A stretch of 64,000 bases of DNA, taken from positions 37,154 to 101,153 of the forward strand of contig JBGTNI010000015.1 of NCBI GenBank assembly GCA_041743105.1, read 5' to 3'. This document shows positions 36,244-43,844 of the stretch, piece by piece (the first letter of the stretch is position 1; every line of letters starts with the position of its first letter). Under the pieces are notes generated by a model. That model made no database searches. It saw nothing but the letters and a program-made list of their open reading frames with translations, and was not told where the DNA came from. This stretch comes from QHCE01 sp041743105. GTDB taxonomy: Bacteria > Actinomycetota > Actinomycetes > Mycobacteriales > QHCE01. The position numbers and the translations under genes were made by a program.

Positions 36244-37079
36244 CCGCGTCCTGACCGCAAAGCCGTCGCCGAGGCGTACAGGCAGAGCGCGGCGGCAGTG
36301 GCAAGGTTCAGGCTCTCAGCCGCGCCGTATATCGGAATCGCGACGCTACGATCGGCAGCGCTTAGCAACTCCGGATCCAGGCCGCGAGCCTCATTGCCGA
36401 ACAGCCATGCCGTGGGGCGGCACAGCTCACCGTGCTGCGCCATGTCGTACAGCGACGTATCGGCGCGCGCATCGGTTGCCAGGATTTGCAGGTCAGCCTG
36501 CCGCAACGCGGCAACGACGTTGCCGGCTACTCCTCCTCGCACGATCGCCGGTCCGAACACACTGCCCACGCTGGCACGTACACACTTGTCATTGTAGGGA
36601 TCTACGCTGGCGTCACTGAATATCACCGCATCGGCACCCGAGGCATCCGCGGTGCGCAGCAACGTGCCAGCATTCCCAGGATCTTGGATACGATCGAGCA
36701 CCACCACCAGGTTCGGGGGCAAGCCCAGTACCCGCTGTAGGTCGACATCGACGAAGCCGCAGACCGCGATCAGGTTCTGCGGGGTTACCGTCTGGCTCAG
36801 CCATGCCATGCCGTCCGGTGTCACCGGAATAATCGGTAGTTGTGCTGCTCGCGCTCGGCCCACAAGCCCGGCATGATCGGCGAGGGACGCGGAAGTTCCG
36901 TAGAGCGCACGGGCCACGCCGGCAACCAGGGCTTGTGAGATGGCCTGTTTGCCCTCGGCAAGGAACTCACAGCGCTGATCTCGATGCTTGCGTCGATGGA
37001 GTTGCCGCAGCCCGGCGAGCGTGCCGCTCTTGCGCGTCAGCGGCTGCCCGCTAGTCACCGCTGCTGACGACTCAGACAT
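36240..37079 (-). CDS. TrmH/SpoU-family RNA 2'-O-methyltransferase
   Basis: 279 residues. SPOUT knot enzyme with N-terminal L30e-like substrate-binding domain (LRQLHRRKHRDQRCEFLAEG) and the three SpoU motifs: DRIQDPGNAGTLLRTADASG, WLFGNEARGL and IPIYGAAESLNLATAAAL. It methylates ribose in 23S rRNA or a tRNA. The convergent overlap with gabD is four bases. The start codon lies inside a 16-base inverted repeat (37077-37144). Close to rplT, as in many actinobacteria. Confidence 0.9.
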   Translation of the reverse strand: MSESSAAVTSGQPLTRKSGTLAGLRQLHRRKHRDQRCEFLAEGKQAISQALVAGVARALYGTSASLADHAGLVGRARAAQLPIIPVTPDGMAWLSQTVTPQNLIAVCGFVDVDLQRVLGLPPNLVVVLDRIQDPGNAGTLLRTADASGADAVIFSDASVDPYNDKCVRASVGSVFGPAIVRGGVAGNVVAALRQADLQILATDARADTSLYDMAQHGELCRPTAWLFGNEARGLDPELLSAADRSVAIPIYGAAESLNLATAAALCLYASATALRSGRG

Positions 37080-37144
37080 CGACGAACTCGACGGCTCTGT
37101 CGAAAAACAGCTGAGAAACGACCATTCTGTCGAGTTCGTCGATG
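37077..37144. repeat. 16-base perfect inverted repeat over the methyltransferase start
   Basis: CATCGACGAACTCGAC (37077-37092) and its exact complement (37129-37144), with a 36-base spacer. The left arm includes the ATG of the rRNA methyltransferase; the right arm ends eight bases before the rplT stop. In an mRNA read through from rplT the hairpin would sequester that start codon. Confidence 0.8.
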
Positions 37145-37151
37145 ATGTGGA

Positions 37152-37547
37152 CTAAGCAGCGACCGGCGCTTGTGTTTCAGCCTCGGCTGGCACGGCGAGA
37201 GCGGCTTTGGCGGCCTCGACCAGTGTGCGGAACACCGCCGGGTCGTTCACGGCAAGCTCGGCGAGGATTTTGCGATCCACCTCAATCTCGGCTAGCCGAA
37301 GGCCCTGAATGAACCGGTTGTAGGTGAGGCCTCCCTCACGGGCCGCCGCGTTGATACGGGTGATCCACAGCTTGCGGAACTGGCCCTTGCGGTCTTTGCG
37401 GTCGCGGTAGGCGTAGGTAAACGAGTGCAGCAGTTGCTCTTTAGCCTTGCGATACAGTCGCGAACGCTGGCCGCGGTACCCCTTGGCGAGCTTGAGAACT
37501 GTGCGACGTTTCTTGTGGGCGTTGACCGCCCTTTTTACCCGTGCCAC
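37152..37547 (-). CDS. rplT: 50S ribosomal protein L20
   Basis: 131 residues. Starts with VKRAVNAHKKRRTVLKLAKG and YRGQRSRLYRKAKEQLLHSF, basic helix, then YAYRDRKDRKGQFRKLWITR and NRFIQGLRLAEIEVDRK. It has a short Ala/Glu/Pro C-terminal extension. The start is GTG 37545-37547. It is the last gene of infC-rpmI-rplT. L20 represses this operon in other bacteria. Confidence 0.97.
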   Translation of the reverse strand: MARVKRAVNAHKKRRTVLKLAKGYRGQRSRLYRKAKEQLLHSFTYAYRDRKDRKGQFRKLWITRINAAAREGGLTYNRFIQGLRLAEIEVDRKILAELAVNDPAVFRTLVEAAKAALAVPAEAETQAPVAA

Positions 37548-37593
37548 GGCTTAATACCTACTTCTTTGTCGTTTATTCCGGACTAATCTGCTG

Positions 37594-37809
37594 CTACGCG
37601 GCCAGCATTGCGCGCATCCGCTTAGCGTCGGCGGGCGCAATCTCGGTGGTACCGTCGAGTCGACGGGTTCGTTTGCTGGACTTGTGCTCAAGCAGATGCC
37701 GCCGGTTCGCTTTTTGCCGCATAAGCTTGCCGCTACCAGTGACTTTGATGCGCTTGCGCGCGCCACTGTGCGACTTCTGCTTCGGGCCCTTGGCCTTGGC
37801 CTTAGCCAT
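37594..37809 (-). CDS. rpmI: 50S ribosomal protein L35
   Basis: 71 residues: KQKSHSGARKRIKVTGSGKL and RQKANRRHLLEHKSSKRTRR, then the C-terminal AKRMRAML. The N-terminus has a few extra Lys/Ala residues. GGAGAG stands before the ATG. It is between infC and rplT. Confidence 0.96.
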   Translation of the reverse strand: MAKAKAKGPKQKSHSGARKRIKVTGSGKLMRQKANRRHLLEHKSSKRTRRLDGTTEIAPADAKRMRAMLAA

Positions 37810-37869
37810 AGCTTCTCTCCATCGTCTGCGTCGAAAACCGGCCGGGGCCGGAGGGGTACTACCTACGTG

Positions 37870-38436
37870 TCACGCCGATACTGCTGAGCCAGCCGTAGCC
37901 GCCTGTGGGCGCGCTACCTTTACCTGGCCACGATGTGGCGCGAGCACCATGATCATGTTGCGACCGTCCTGCTTCGGCGACGCCTCCACAAAACCGAACT
38001 CACCCACGTCGTCAGCGAGCCGCTTAAGTAGCCGCAAGCCAAGTTCGGGGCGGCTCTGCTCGCGACCGCGGAACATGATCGTGACCTTCACCTTGTCGCC
38101 AGCCTTCAAGAACCGCACGATGTGACCCTTCTTGGTCTCGTAGTCGTGCTGGTCGATCTTGGGCCTAAGCTTCATTTCTTTCACAACGGTCAGCGTTTGG
38201 TTACGCCGAGTCTCACGAGCCTTCTGCGCGCTTTCGTACTTAAACTTGCCAAAGTCCATCAACTTGCAGACCGGCGGCTGCGCTGTCGGCGCCACTTCAA
38301 CCAAGTCAAGGTCGGTGTCGCCCGCCAATCGAAGTGCTTCCGCAATGGCGACGATACCGATCTGCTCGCCCGCTGGACCGACCAGGCGCACTTGCGAAAC
38401 GCGAATCTGATCGTTGATACGAGTGTCGATGCTGAT
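37870..38436 (-). CDS. infC: Translation initiation factor IF-3, probable AUC start
   Basis: 188 residues. IF3 keeps 30S free and proofreads start codons. N-terminal domain ISIDTRINDQIRVSQVRLVG (the family's RINxxIR motif), GEQIGIVAIAEALRLA, then linker and C-terminal RPKIDQHDYETKKGHIVRFL and MFRGREQSRPELG. The only ATG/GTG/TTG in frame is GTG at 38389-38391, which lies after the conserved RINDQIRV block. A stop is met 10 codons farther up with no canonical start between. AAGGAGG sits four bases before an ATC (38434-38436), which I take as the start, giving the discriminated codon expected of IF3 autoregulation. Confidence 0.93.
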   Translation of the reverse strand: MSIDTRINDQIRVSQVRLVGPAGEQIGIVAIAEALRLAGDTDLDLVEVAPTAQPPVCKLMDFGKFKYESAQKARETRRNQTLTVVKEMKLRPKIDQHDYETKKGHIVRFLKAGDKVKVTIMFRGREQSRPELGLRLLKRLADDVGEFGFVEASPKQDGRNMIMVLAPHRGQVKVARPQAATAGSAVSA

Positions 38437-38500
38437 GAGGCCTCCTTGAAACCTAGGTACACAGGCTTAGTAGTACAAGACCAGTCCTCGCAAAGCTAAA

Positions 38501-38522
38501 GCCCCATGGCATGCCATGGGGC
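38501..38522 (-). terminator. Leader hairpin, probable attenuator of infC-rpmI-rplT
   Basis: GCCCCATGGC-AT-GCCATGGGGC is a perfect 22-base palindrome located 65 bases upstream of the infC start. Read on the minus strand the stem is followed by TTTAGCTTTGC. This resembles a leader terminator controlling the operon. Confidence 0.55.
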
Positions 38523-38880
38523 CCGCTGATGCCGGAAACCGCGACGGCATACGCCGACGCGTCACTCCGACCAGACCTGACTACACAGCGTCAAAGCGAC
38601 GAAGTGGTTCAGGTGGGAGCGGACTCCACTTGGACGACTGCTGACGTAGCGCAAGACACATAGTCCGGCTCGTCAGTAGTTGGTCGTGCGTCAAGGGTGA
38701 ACGAATATGTCCACCTAGACACCACTGGTAATTCTAGCAGGCAACCGGCTCTCCCAGCGTCCCGGCACGCAGTGGCCGAAGACGGCTCATAATGAATCAT
38801 TTCCGGTCCGCAAGCCTAGCCATTGAAGATCGGAGAAAACTCGAACTCGGCGTTGTCCCACAATCCCAGGCGCTCGTCGC
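38523..38880 (-). other. infC leader and upstream region
   Basis: About 360 bases without a supported gene. A TAGAAT on the minus strand (around 38732-38737) could be the -10 box of the infC operon, giving a leader of about 290 bases. A further short stem (GCCG...CGGC near 38532-38548) lies between the -10 and the attenuator hairpin. Confidence 0.4.
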
Positions 38881-39745
38881 TCACCGTCCTTGACGACGTT
38901 GTTTTATCCGCTTGGCCATGTCCGTGGGGTGTACGCGGAACGTCAATGGGTCGCTTTTAGCCTTCTGGTCACCAGGCATCTCTCTCATGTAGGGCGAGTC
39001 GGGGGTTCCTGCGACTCGCTGTGCCTCTACCCGTCTGTGGTATTTGCGGATCTCAAGCTCGTCAGCGTTGTAGGTCCGGGGCTCCACAACGATAACCGGA
39101 CCTGCTTGATCATAGGACTGTTTCCCAGCGGCTTTGATCATTCCACGGTCCCGGGTCACAACCAGGGGGACCGCGTTTTGCTCCGGATAGATTCTGTGTG
39201 CCGTATCGGCGATTCCTATAATCCTGCCGTCTTCGCCGCCGAAACGGTGCGGATCGATAATGGGGGGGGTCATCGAAGAGTTCGCCACCAGTCTCGTAGA
39301 CGAACGGGAGGAAGAAATCGTCGATGAATCGGTCAGCTTCGCCCTTTGACCAGCCGAACCCTCGAAATTCGCGGTTCGGTGCATTCGCGGATTGTTGCAG
39401 CTTGGTCGAAAGAAGGGCTAGCGCGGAGTAGGAGCTGAACACCGATACCGGGACCCCCAGATTTTCCTTATAGGCTCCGAACCGGCCTGTAGCTAGGCTT
39501 TCGAAGAACATCATCGAATGCAAGATGTCCCCACCCCGACCAAAAGGCACGCTGATCCCCGACGGGCCAGGCGCGGTCAGGAGCCTTGGTTGCCGTCCCT
39601 GGCCCACACCCTGCTGCTCATCGGATGCTTGACGCAGTGCGAGCGCCACGTCCATGGCCACGTTGAGGTCGGGAACTATGAGGAGTCGATCCGGTGGCAA
39701 TTCGGGATCGACGATGAAGGAGCGCCTACGTTGCCCACGCGTCAT
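38881..39745 (-). pseudogene. PIN-like protein broken at a run of eight G
   Basis: Two overlapping frames together make one protein: the first from ATG 39745 to ELFDDPP, the second from IIDPHRFGGEDGRIIGIADT to the end. They join in frame if the G-run at 39262-39269 has seven rather than eight bases, giving 287 residues. PIN features: VPDLNVAMD at the N-terminus, IIGIADTA and VVTRDRGMIKAAG acidic motifs. It overlaps the upstream small gene by ATGA, as in toxin-antitoxin pairs. Either a real frameshift, phase variation or a sequencing error. Confidence 0.7.
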
Positions 39746-39939
39746 TGATTCGGCCGTTCCGCCTCTCGCCGTCGCCGGATTCTTTCGACGACCTCCTTAC
39801 CTTCCGGCGAGGGCTCCTTAGGCATCACCCAGCCATCACGCGCTTCCGCGAGTAGTTCAAGCTCCACAAGCCCGTGGCGGGCACGGTCGGCGCTACTGTC
39901 CTCGGGAGCTGGATCACTGGCTTTTGGCTGGTTCTTCAT
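39742..39939 (-). CDS. Small acidic partner of the PIN-like protein (putative antitoxin)
   Basis: 65 residues: KNQPKASDPAPEDSSADRAR, HGLVELELLAEARDGWVMPK, then EVVERIRRRREAERPNQ. It is charged, without a clear DNA-binding domain. ATGA overlap with the PIN-like gene supports a joint operon. A TATGGT six bases before the ATG and lack of Shine-Dalgarno suggest a leaderless mRNA. Antitoxin role is inferred from context only. Confidence 0.6.
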   Translation of the reverse strand: MKNQPKASDPAPEDSSADRARHGLVELELLAEARDGWVMPKEPSPEGKEVVERIRRRREAERPNQ

Positions 39940-40153
39940 CAATGCACCATATAGTGAATTAGCCGAATTGTTCGCTTTCCGACGTTGCGTTCTTTCAAAT
40001 GATTGAGCAACTCCTTTTGCGCCCGACCGGGACCGTTAGGTAACACACATCTCTTACCAACGCCTCTGCTGGTGCCCTATCGTGTTCTCGGCGACTTCTG
40101 AACAAACGTCGGCCGAGATTGCACACCTGTGCGCCGTTATGGGGGATGACATC

Positions 40154-41374
40154 ATGCACGTCACGTTTCTGGTCGTTCCCGGCCACGGCCACATCAACCC
40201 GACCCTCGGCGTTGTCGCCGAACTGGTTAAACGCGGCCACCGAGTCACCTATCCGGTGCCGGAGATGCACGCCGCCGCCGTCCAGGCAGCCGGCGCCGAG
40301 CCGGTGCTCTACGAATCCCCGCTGAACCAGACATGGGACCCGAAGAAGCGGTTTACCGGATCATTTTTCGCCAGCTACCAACTGGGTGTACTAGAGGAGT
40401 CGCTTGTCATAACACCCACGCTGGAGAAGCACCTAGCCGGCGACCCGCCCGACCTGATCGTCTACGACAGACTGATGCCGTTCGCTGCCCGGGTACTCGG
40501 GTATGCGTGGAACCGACCACTCGTCGCGATCAGCCCGACTCTGGTGTCCAACGAGCACTTCTCGCTGTGGGAGGAGTTTGCAAAACACGGCATAACCAAG
40601 GCAGCCGACGACGACCCGGCAGTCGTCGAGCTCCGCGAGCGCTTCGCCGCGTTCGCCACCGGACACGGCGTGCCGTCCGACCGCGCCGATGCGATGCGAG
40701 AGACCTCCACATCCGGCGGCGACCCGATGGTCGTCTTCGTGCCGGAACGGTTCCAGCCGGCCGCGGACACCTTCGACGATCGGTACACGTTCGTCGGTCC
40801 ATGCCTGACCGATCGGCCCCACCAGGGCGATTGGCAGCCCTCGGGTGAGGGGCCGGTACTACTGATCTCGCTCGGCACCGCGGCCAACGACCGACCTGAG
40901 TTCTTCCGAGCCTGCGCCGAGGCATTCGCCGGCACCGCATGGCAGGTTGTTATGTCGATTGGCACCTGGGTCGATCCGGCCGACCTCGAGCCGCTGCCCG
41001 ACAATGTCGCTGCCCACCAGCACGTTCCTCAGATGCAGGTGCTCCGGCATGCTCACGCGTTCGTCTCGCACGGCGGCATGAGCTCAACGCTGGAGGCCCT
41101 GTACCACGGGGTGCCGCTCGTCGCGGTGCCCCAGACGCCCGAGCAGGAGGTGAACGCCGAGCGGGTCGTAGAGCTCGGCCTGGGCACGATGCTGCAGCCC
41201 GATAACGTGACCGCCGAGGCGATACGCGACGCCGTGAATGAGCTCGCCGACGACGGGGCGACCCGCGCCCGACTGGCCGAGATGAGCCGGTACATACGTG
41301 CCGTCGACGCCGCGGCGGTGACCGCGGACATTATGGAAACCCATGCGGGAAACAGGGCACCGGGTGGCTTCTGA
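40154..41374 (+). CDS. MGT/macrolide-type UDP-glycosyltransferase (GT1)
   Basis: 406 residues. GT-B fold: N-terminal MHVTFLVVPGHGHINPTLGV with the catalytic-His region, a central linker, and C-terminal nucleotide-binding signature HVPQMQVLRHAHAFVSHGGM SSTLEALYHGVPLVAVP, followed by QEVNAERVVELGLG. It resembles macrolide-inactivating and secondary-metabolite glycosyltransferases. The acceptor is unknown. ATG 40154 follows GGGGGAT by six bases; longer frames are less likely. No biosynthetic cluster is adjacent, so a detoxifying role is possible. Confidence 0.88.
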   Translation: MHVTFLVVPGHGHINPTLGVVAELVKRGHRVTYPVPEMHAAAVQAAGAEPVLYESPLNQTWDPKKRFTGSFFASYQLGVLEESLVITPTLEKHLAGDPPDLIVYDRLMPFAARVLGYAWNRPLVAISPTLVSNEHFSLWEEFAKHGITKAADDDPAVVELRERFAAFATGHGVPSDRADAMRETSTSGGDPMVVFVPERFQPAADTFDDRYTFVGPCLTDRPHQGDWQPSGEGPVLLISLGTAANDRPEFFRACAEAFAGTAWQVVMSIGTWVDPADLEPLPDNVAAHQHVPQMQVLRHAHAFVSHGGMSSTLEALYHGVPLVAVPQTPEQEVNAERVVELGLGTMLQPDNVTAEAIRDAVNELADDGATRARLAEMSRYIRAVDAAAVTADIMETHAGNRAPGGF

Positions 41375-41473
41375 CCTGTGAAGGATTTACCTCTCTTGGT
41401 AGCCGGACATCTGAACCAGCACTTGGGTACGCGCCCAGCAAAAGGTAGCTCGCTCATGGTCACCGACAACCAG

Positions 41474-41746
41474 TTAGGAGCGGTAGATTTCCCGCCGGTG
41501 TCCGACTTGAAGGACGAGTACGCGTAATAGGTCGTCTTGGAGGTCGGCGATGATGCGCCAGTCACCGACTCGGTATTTCCACAGTTCACCGAGGCGGGAG
41601 CCCTTCAAAGGTTCGCCGAGGCTGCGAGGATCATCAAGAATGGCCAAGCGCTCGTTGAGGAAAACCAGAATTCGGTGGGCTACTTGCTTATCCAATTTGT
41701 TCAGATCGCGCTGGGCGCCATTGGCAAATTCGACCCTATAGGCCAT
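41474..41746 (-). CDS. relE: RelE/ParE-type toxin
   Basis: 90 residues: YRVEFANGAQRDLNKLDKQV, then KGSRLGELWKYRVGDWRIIA and VLVLQVGHRREIY. This is the RelE order with the basic C-terminal His-Arg-Arg cluster. It cleaves mRNA in the ribosomal A site. It overlaps the antitoxin gene by 11 bases. Confidence 0.92.
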   Translation of the reverse strand: MAYRVEFANGAQRDLNKLDKQVAHRILVFLNERLAILDDPRSLGEPLKGSRLGELWKYRVGDWRIIADLQDDLLRVLVLQVGHRREIYRS

Positions 41747-41954
41747 GGTCAGTCATGACCTCAGAGAGAGGAATGGTGTGGCTCCGCCCAGCTCTCAGAT
41801 CTTCGAGTCGCTGCTCGGCAATATATATAGCTTCTAGCTCGCTAAGGTGAGTAAGAATTGCCTCACGAGCATAGTAAGACTTGGAACGGCCAGTAGCTTT
41901 TGCCAAGCTCTCTAGCCGCTCTTCTATGTCTTCTGGGAGGCGTAACGCCAACAT
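41736..41954 (-). CDS. relB: RelB-type ribbon-helix-helix antitoxin
   Basis: 72 residues: LALRLPEDIEERLESLAKAT, GRSKSYYAREAILTHLSELE, then a toxin-binding tail IPLSEVMTDHGL. ATG 41952-41954 is preceded by GAGGGGAG; the track's longer frame is not needed. Upstream A/T-rich sequence (about 41970-41990) is probably the promoter and operator. Confidence 0.9.
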   Translation of the reverse strand: MLALRLPEDIEERLESLAKATGRSKSYYAREAILTHLSELEAIYIAEQRLEDLRAGRSHTIPLSEVMTDHGL

Positions 41955-42013
41955 CGAAACTCCCCTCGTTTGATATACAAATATAGCATATGAGCTCGGC
42001 GTTGCGGCCAACG

Positions 42014-43270
42014 TTAGCCGGCTCGCTCGCCTAACCCGACGCCTCGGGCACCAAGGAAGGCCACCGGATCCACCGCCTCGTCACCGATGCGCGTCTCGAA
42101 ATGCAAATGCGGCCCGGCCGAGTTGCCACTGCTACCGACAGCGCCCAGCGGATCTCCGGCAGAAACCCGCTGACCGATCGTTACCACCGGCTGGGCAACC
42201 ATGTGGCAGTAGCGGGTCACGGCTCCGCCCTCGTGACTAAGCTCCACGTACCAGCCGCAGCCCTTCACCGCCAGGCTGCCATCGACGTCGCAGCTGCCCG
42301 AACTGACGTTGCACGCTGACACGGTCACAATCCCCGGACCGGCGGCCCGAATGGTGCTGCCCCGAGGGGCGAGCACATCGACACCTTCATGGTCGGGGCG
42401 CCCCGGTGCCCGGAACCCGCTGACAACGTTGCCGGGCAGCGGCACGGTCCAGCCCGATCCGCTGATCTCTCCCGGCGCGGCGCAGGACCGCAGCGCCGCG
42501 ATTGCGCCAGACAGCGCCTCGTTCGACGGTGCTTCGTTCGGTCGCCCAGCCTGCTGCTGTTGGTTCGTCGAGCTCGGAGTCGCTGAGGTTGCGGGCTTTG
42601 CTCCGACGACCTGCAGCACGAGGTGTGTGGCCACTGGCTCCCATTTCGCGTAAGCCCCAGGAAAGGCCGAGCGTTGCACCGCCTGCGCGGCCTGCGTCAA
42701 CTGCATGCCCTGCCAGTCGGGCACGGTCAGGAGTTTGCGGTAAAACCGCATCGCGGAGTAGTGGGGGTCAAGAATCTGCAGCTGCGTGCCCCACCCTTGT
42801 GAGGGACGCTGCTGGAACATCCCCACCGAATCGAAGTCGTTAACTGCGCCTCGGTGAGTGAGGTTTTTAAGCTTCGATTCCTGTAGCGCGGTCGCCATGG
42901 CGATCACCCAACCGCGCGGCGGCACGCCCTGCTGTTTGCCCACTTCCACCACGGTGGCGGCGTTTGCCACCTGTTCGGCCGACAGCTCCCCGGGATCGAC
43001 CGACGGAAGTCTGGTATCGGCTACATCTACGCCGCAGCTCAGCGAGAGAGCCGACGCGGCCCCGCCCCCATTCTCATCGGAGGGAAACAGCGCGGGAACC
43101 AGGCCACCGCATAGAAACATGGCGATCACAATGAGCCCTGCCAGCACCCCCAACACTCGCCGCCCCACCGTACGGGAGCGTCGCCGCGCATCGAGCTGCT
43201 CGGTGTAATAGGCAATGAGCCGGTCCTCGGCTTGTGCTAGTCCAAAGGCAGGCTGGTGCGGATCTGTCAT
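42014..43270 (-). CDS. M23-domain peptidoglycan hydrolase of the secretion cluster
   Basis: 418 residues: cytoplasmic N-terminus, one transmembrane helix (about 37-55, VLGVLAGLIVIAMFLCGGLV), a lytic-transglycosylase-like central region (GWVIAMATALQESKLKNLTH, GMFQQRPSQGWGT), a Pro/Gln-rich linker and a C-terminal M23 endopeptidase with HEGVDVLAPRGS and the metal motif GPHLHFETR. Cell-wall hydrolases of this kind open the wall for a type IV secretion machine. The start at ATG 43270 is four bases beyond the stop of the gene upstream. Confidence 0.86.
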   Translation of the reverse strand: MTDPHQPAFGLAQAEDRLIAYYTEQLDARRRSRTVGRRVLGVLAGLIVIAMFLCGGLVPALFPSDENGGGAASALSLSCGVDVADTRLPSVDPGELSAEQVANAATVVEVGKQQGVPPRGWVIAMATALQESKLKNLTHRGAVNDFDSVGMFQQRPSQGWGTQLQILDPHYSAMRFYRKLLTVPDWQGMQLTQAAQAVQRSAFPGAYAKWEPVATHLVLQVVGAKPATSATPSSTNQQQQAGRPNEAPSNEALSGAIAALRSCAAPGEISGSGWTVPLPGNVVSGFRAPGRPDHEGVDVLAPRGSTIRAAGPGIVTVSACNVSSGSCDVDGSLAVKGCGWYVELSHEGGAVTRYCHMVAQPVVTIGQRVSAGDPLGAVGSSGNSAGPHLHFETRIGDEAVDPVAFLGARGVGLGERAG

Positions 43271-43274
43271 GGCA

Positions 43275-43844
43275 TCAGCCCGCCGCATCGGTGCCGGAGC
43301 CTTGCAGCACCGGTTCGATATCGCTGACCTTCCACACCTGCGGAGCGGCCCCACCCTGAGCGCCCAGCCGTACACAGGTGACGAGCACCGCACCCGCATC
43401 CGTGTCGAACCCGAACACGACATGATTCGGGCTCACCGCTGCTGGGGTGGGTTCGCCGCGGAGCACGCGGCCCGGCACGCGTTCGGGATCGGTTAGCCTC
43501 AGTTGCCGGGCGAAGCCTGGCTCCGCGTATGTGGAAACACCCTCCCACCACTGCTGCGGGCTCTGACCCGGCGGATGCCGCAGCCACGCCTGCATAAAGC
43601 TCGTCGCCGCACGTATCGCCGGCGGGGGTGGAGCGGCCGATGACGCTGTTTCGCCTGCGACGCCGTCATTACCCGGCCTAGCTGTAGCCGCCCGATCCCC
43701 CGCTTCCCCGGAGTCTGGAGCGCCGCCAAGCCGGGCGAGCAGCACCACAGCGATCACCAACGCCGCGAGGCCGGCGGCAAGCCATGCCCGCCAACTCAAC
43801 CGTCCACCCCAACTAGCATCGCCTCGCCAGCTGGTCTCAGCCAT
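43275..43844 (-). CDS. Bitopic membrane protein of the secretion cluster (VirB8/TcpC position)
   Basis: 189 residues with one transmembrane helix (about 20-41, AWLAAGLAALVIAVVLLARL) and an extracytoplasmic domain (about 80-180, ATSFMQAWLRHPPGQSPQQW then FGFDTDAGAVLVTCVRLG). Topology and place in the operon suit a VirB8/TcpC-like channel component, but I cannot recognise the family by sequence. It overlaps the gene upstream by eight bases. Confidence 0.65.
   Translation of the reverse strand: MAETSWRGDASWGGRLSWRAWLAAGLAALVIAVVLLARLGGAPDSGEAGDRAATARPGNDGVAGETASSAAPPPPAIRAATSFMQAWLRHPPGQSPQQWWEGVSTYAEPGFARQLRLTDPERVPGRVLRGEPTPAAVSPNHVVFGFDTDAGAVLVTCVRLGAQGGAAPQVWKVSDIEPVLQGSGTDAAG

Noticed and set aside
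41382..41528. Small plus-strand frame after the glycosyltransferase gene (GTG at 41379)
   Set aside because: About 49 codons with no Shine-Dalgarno or recognisable family, overlapping the relE 3' end.
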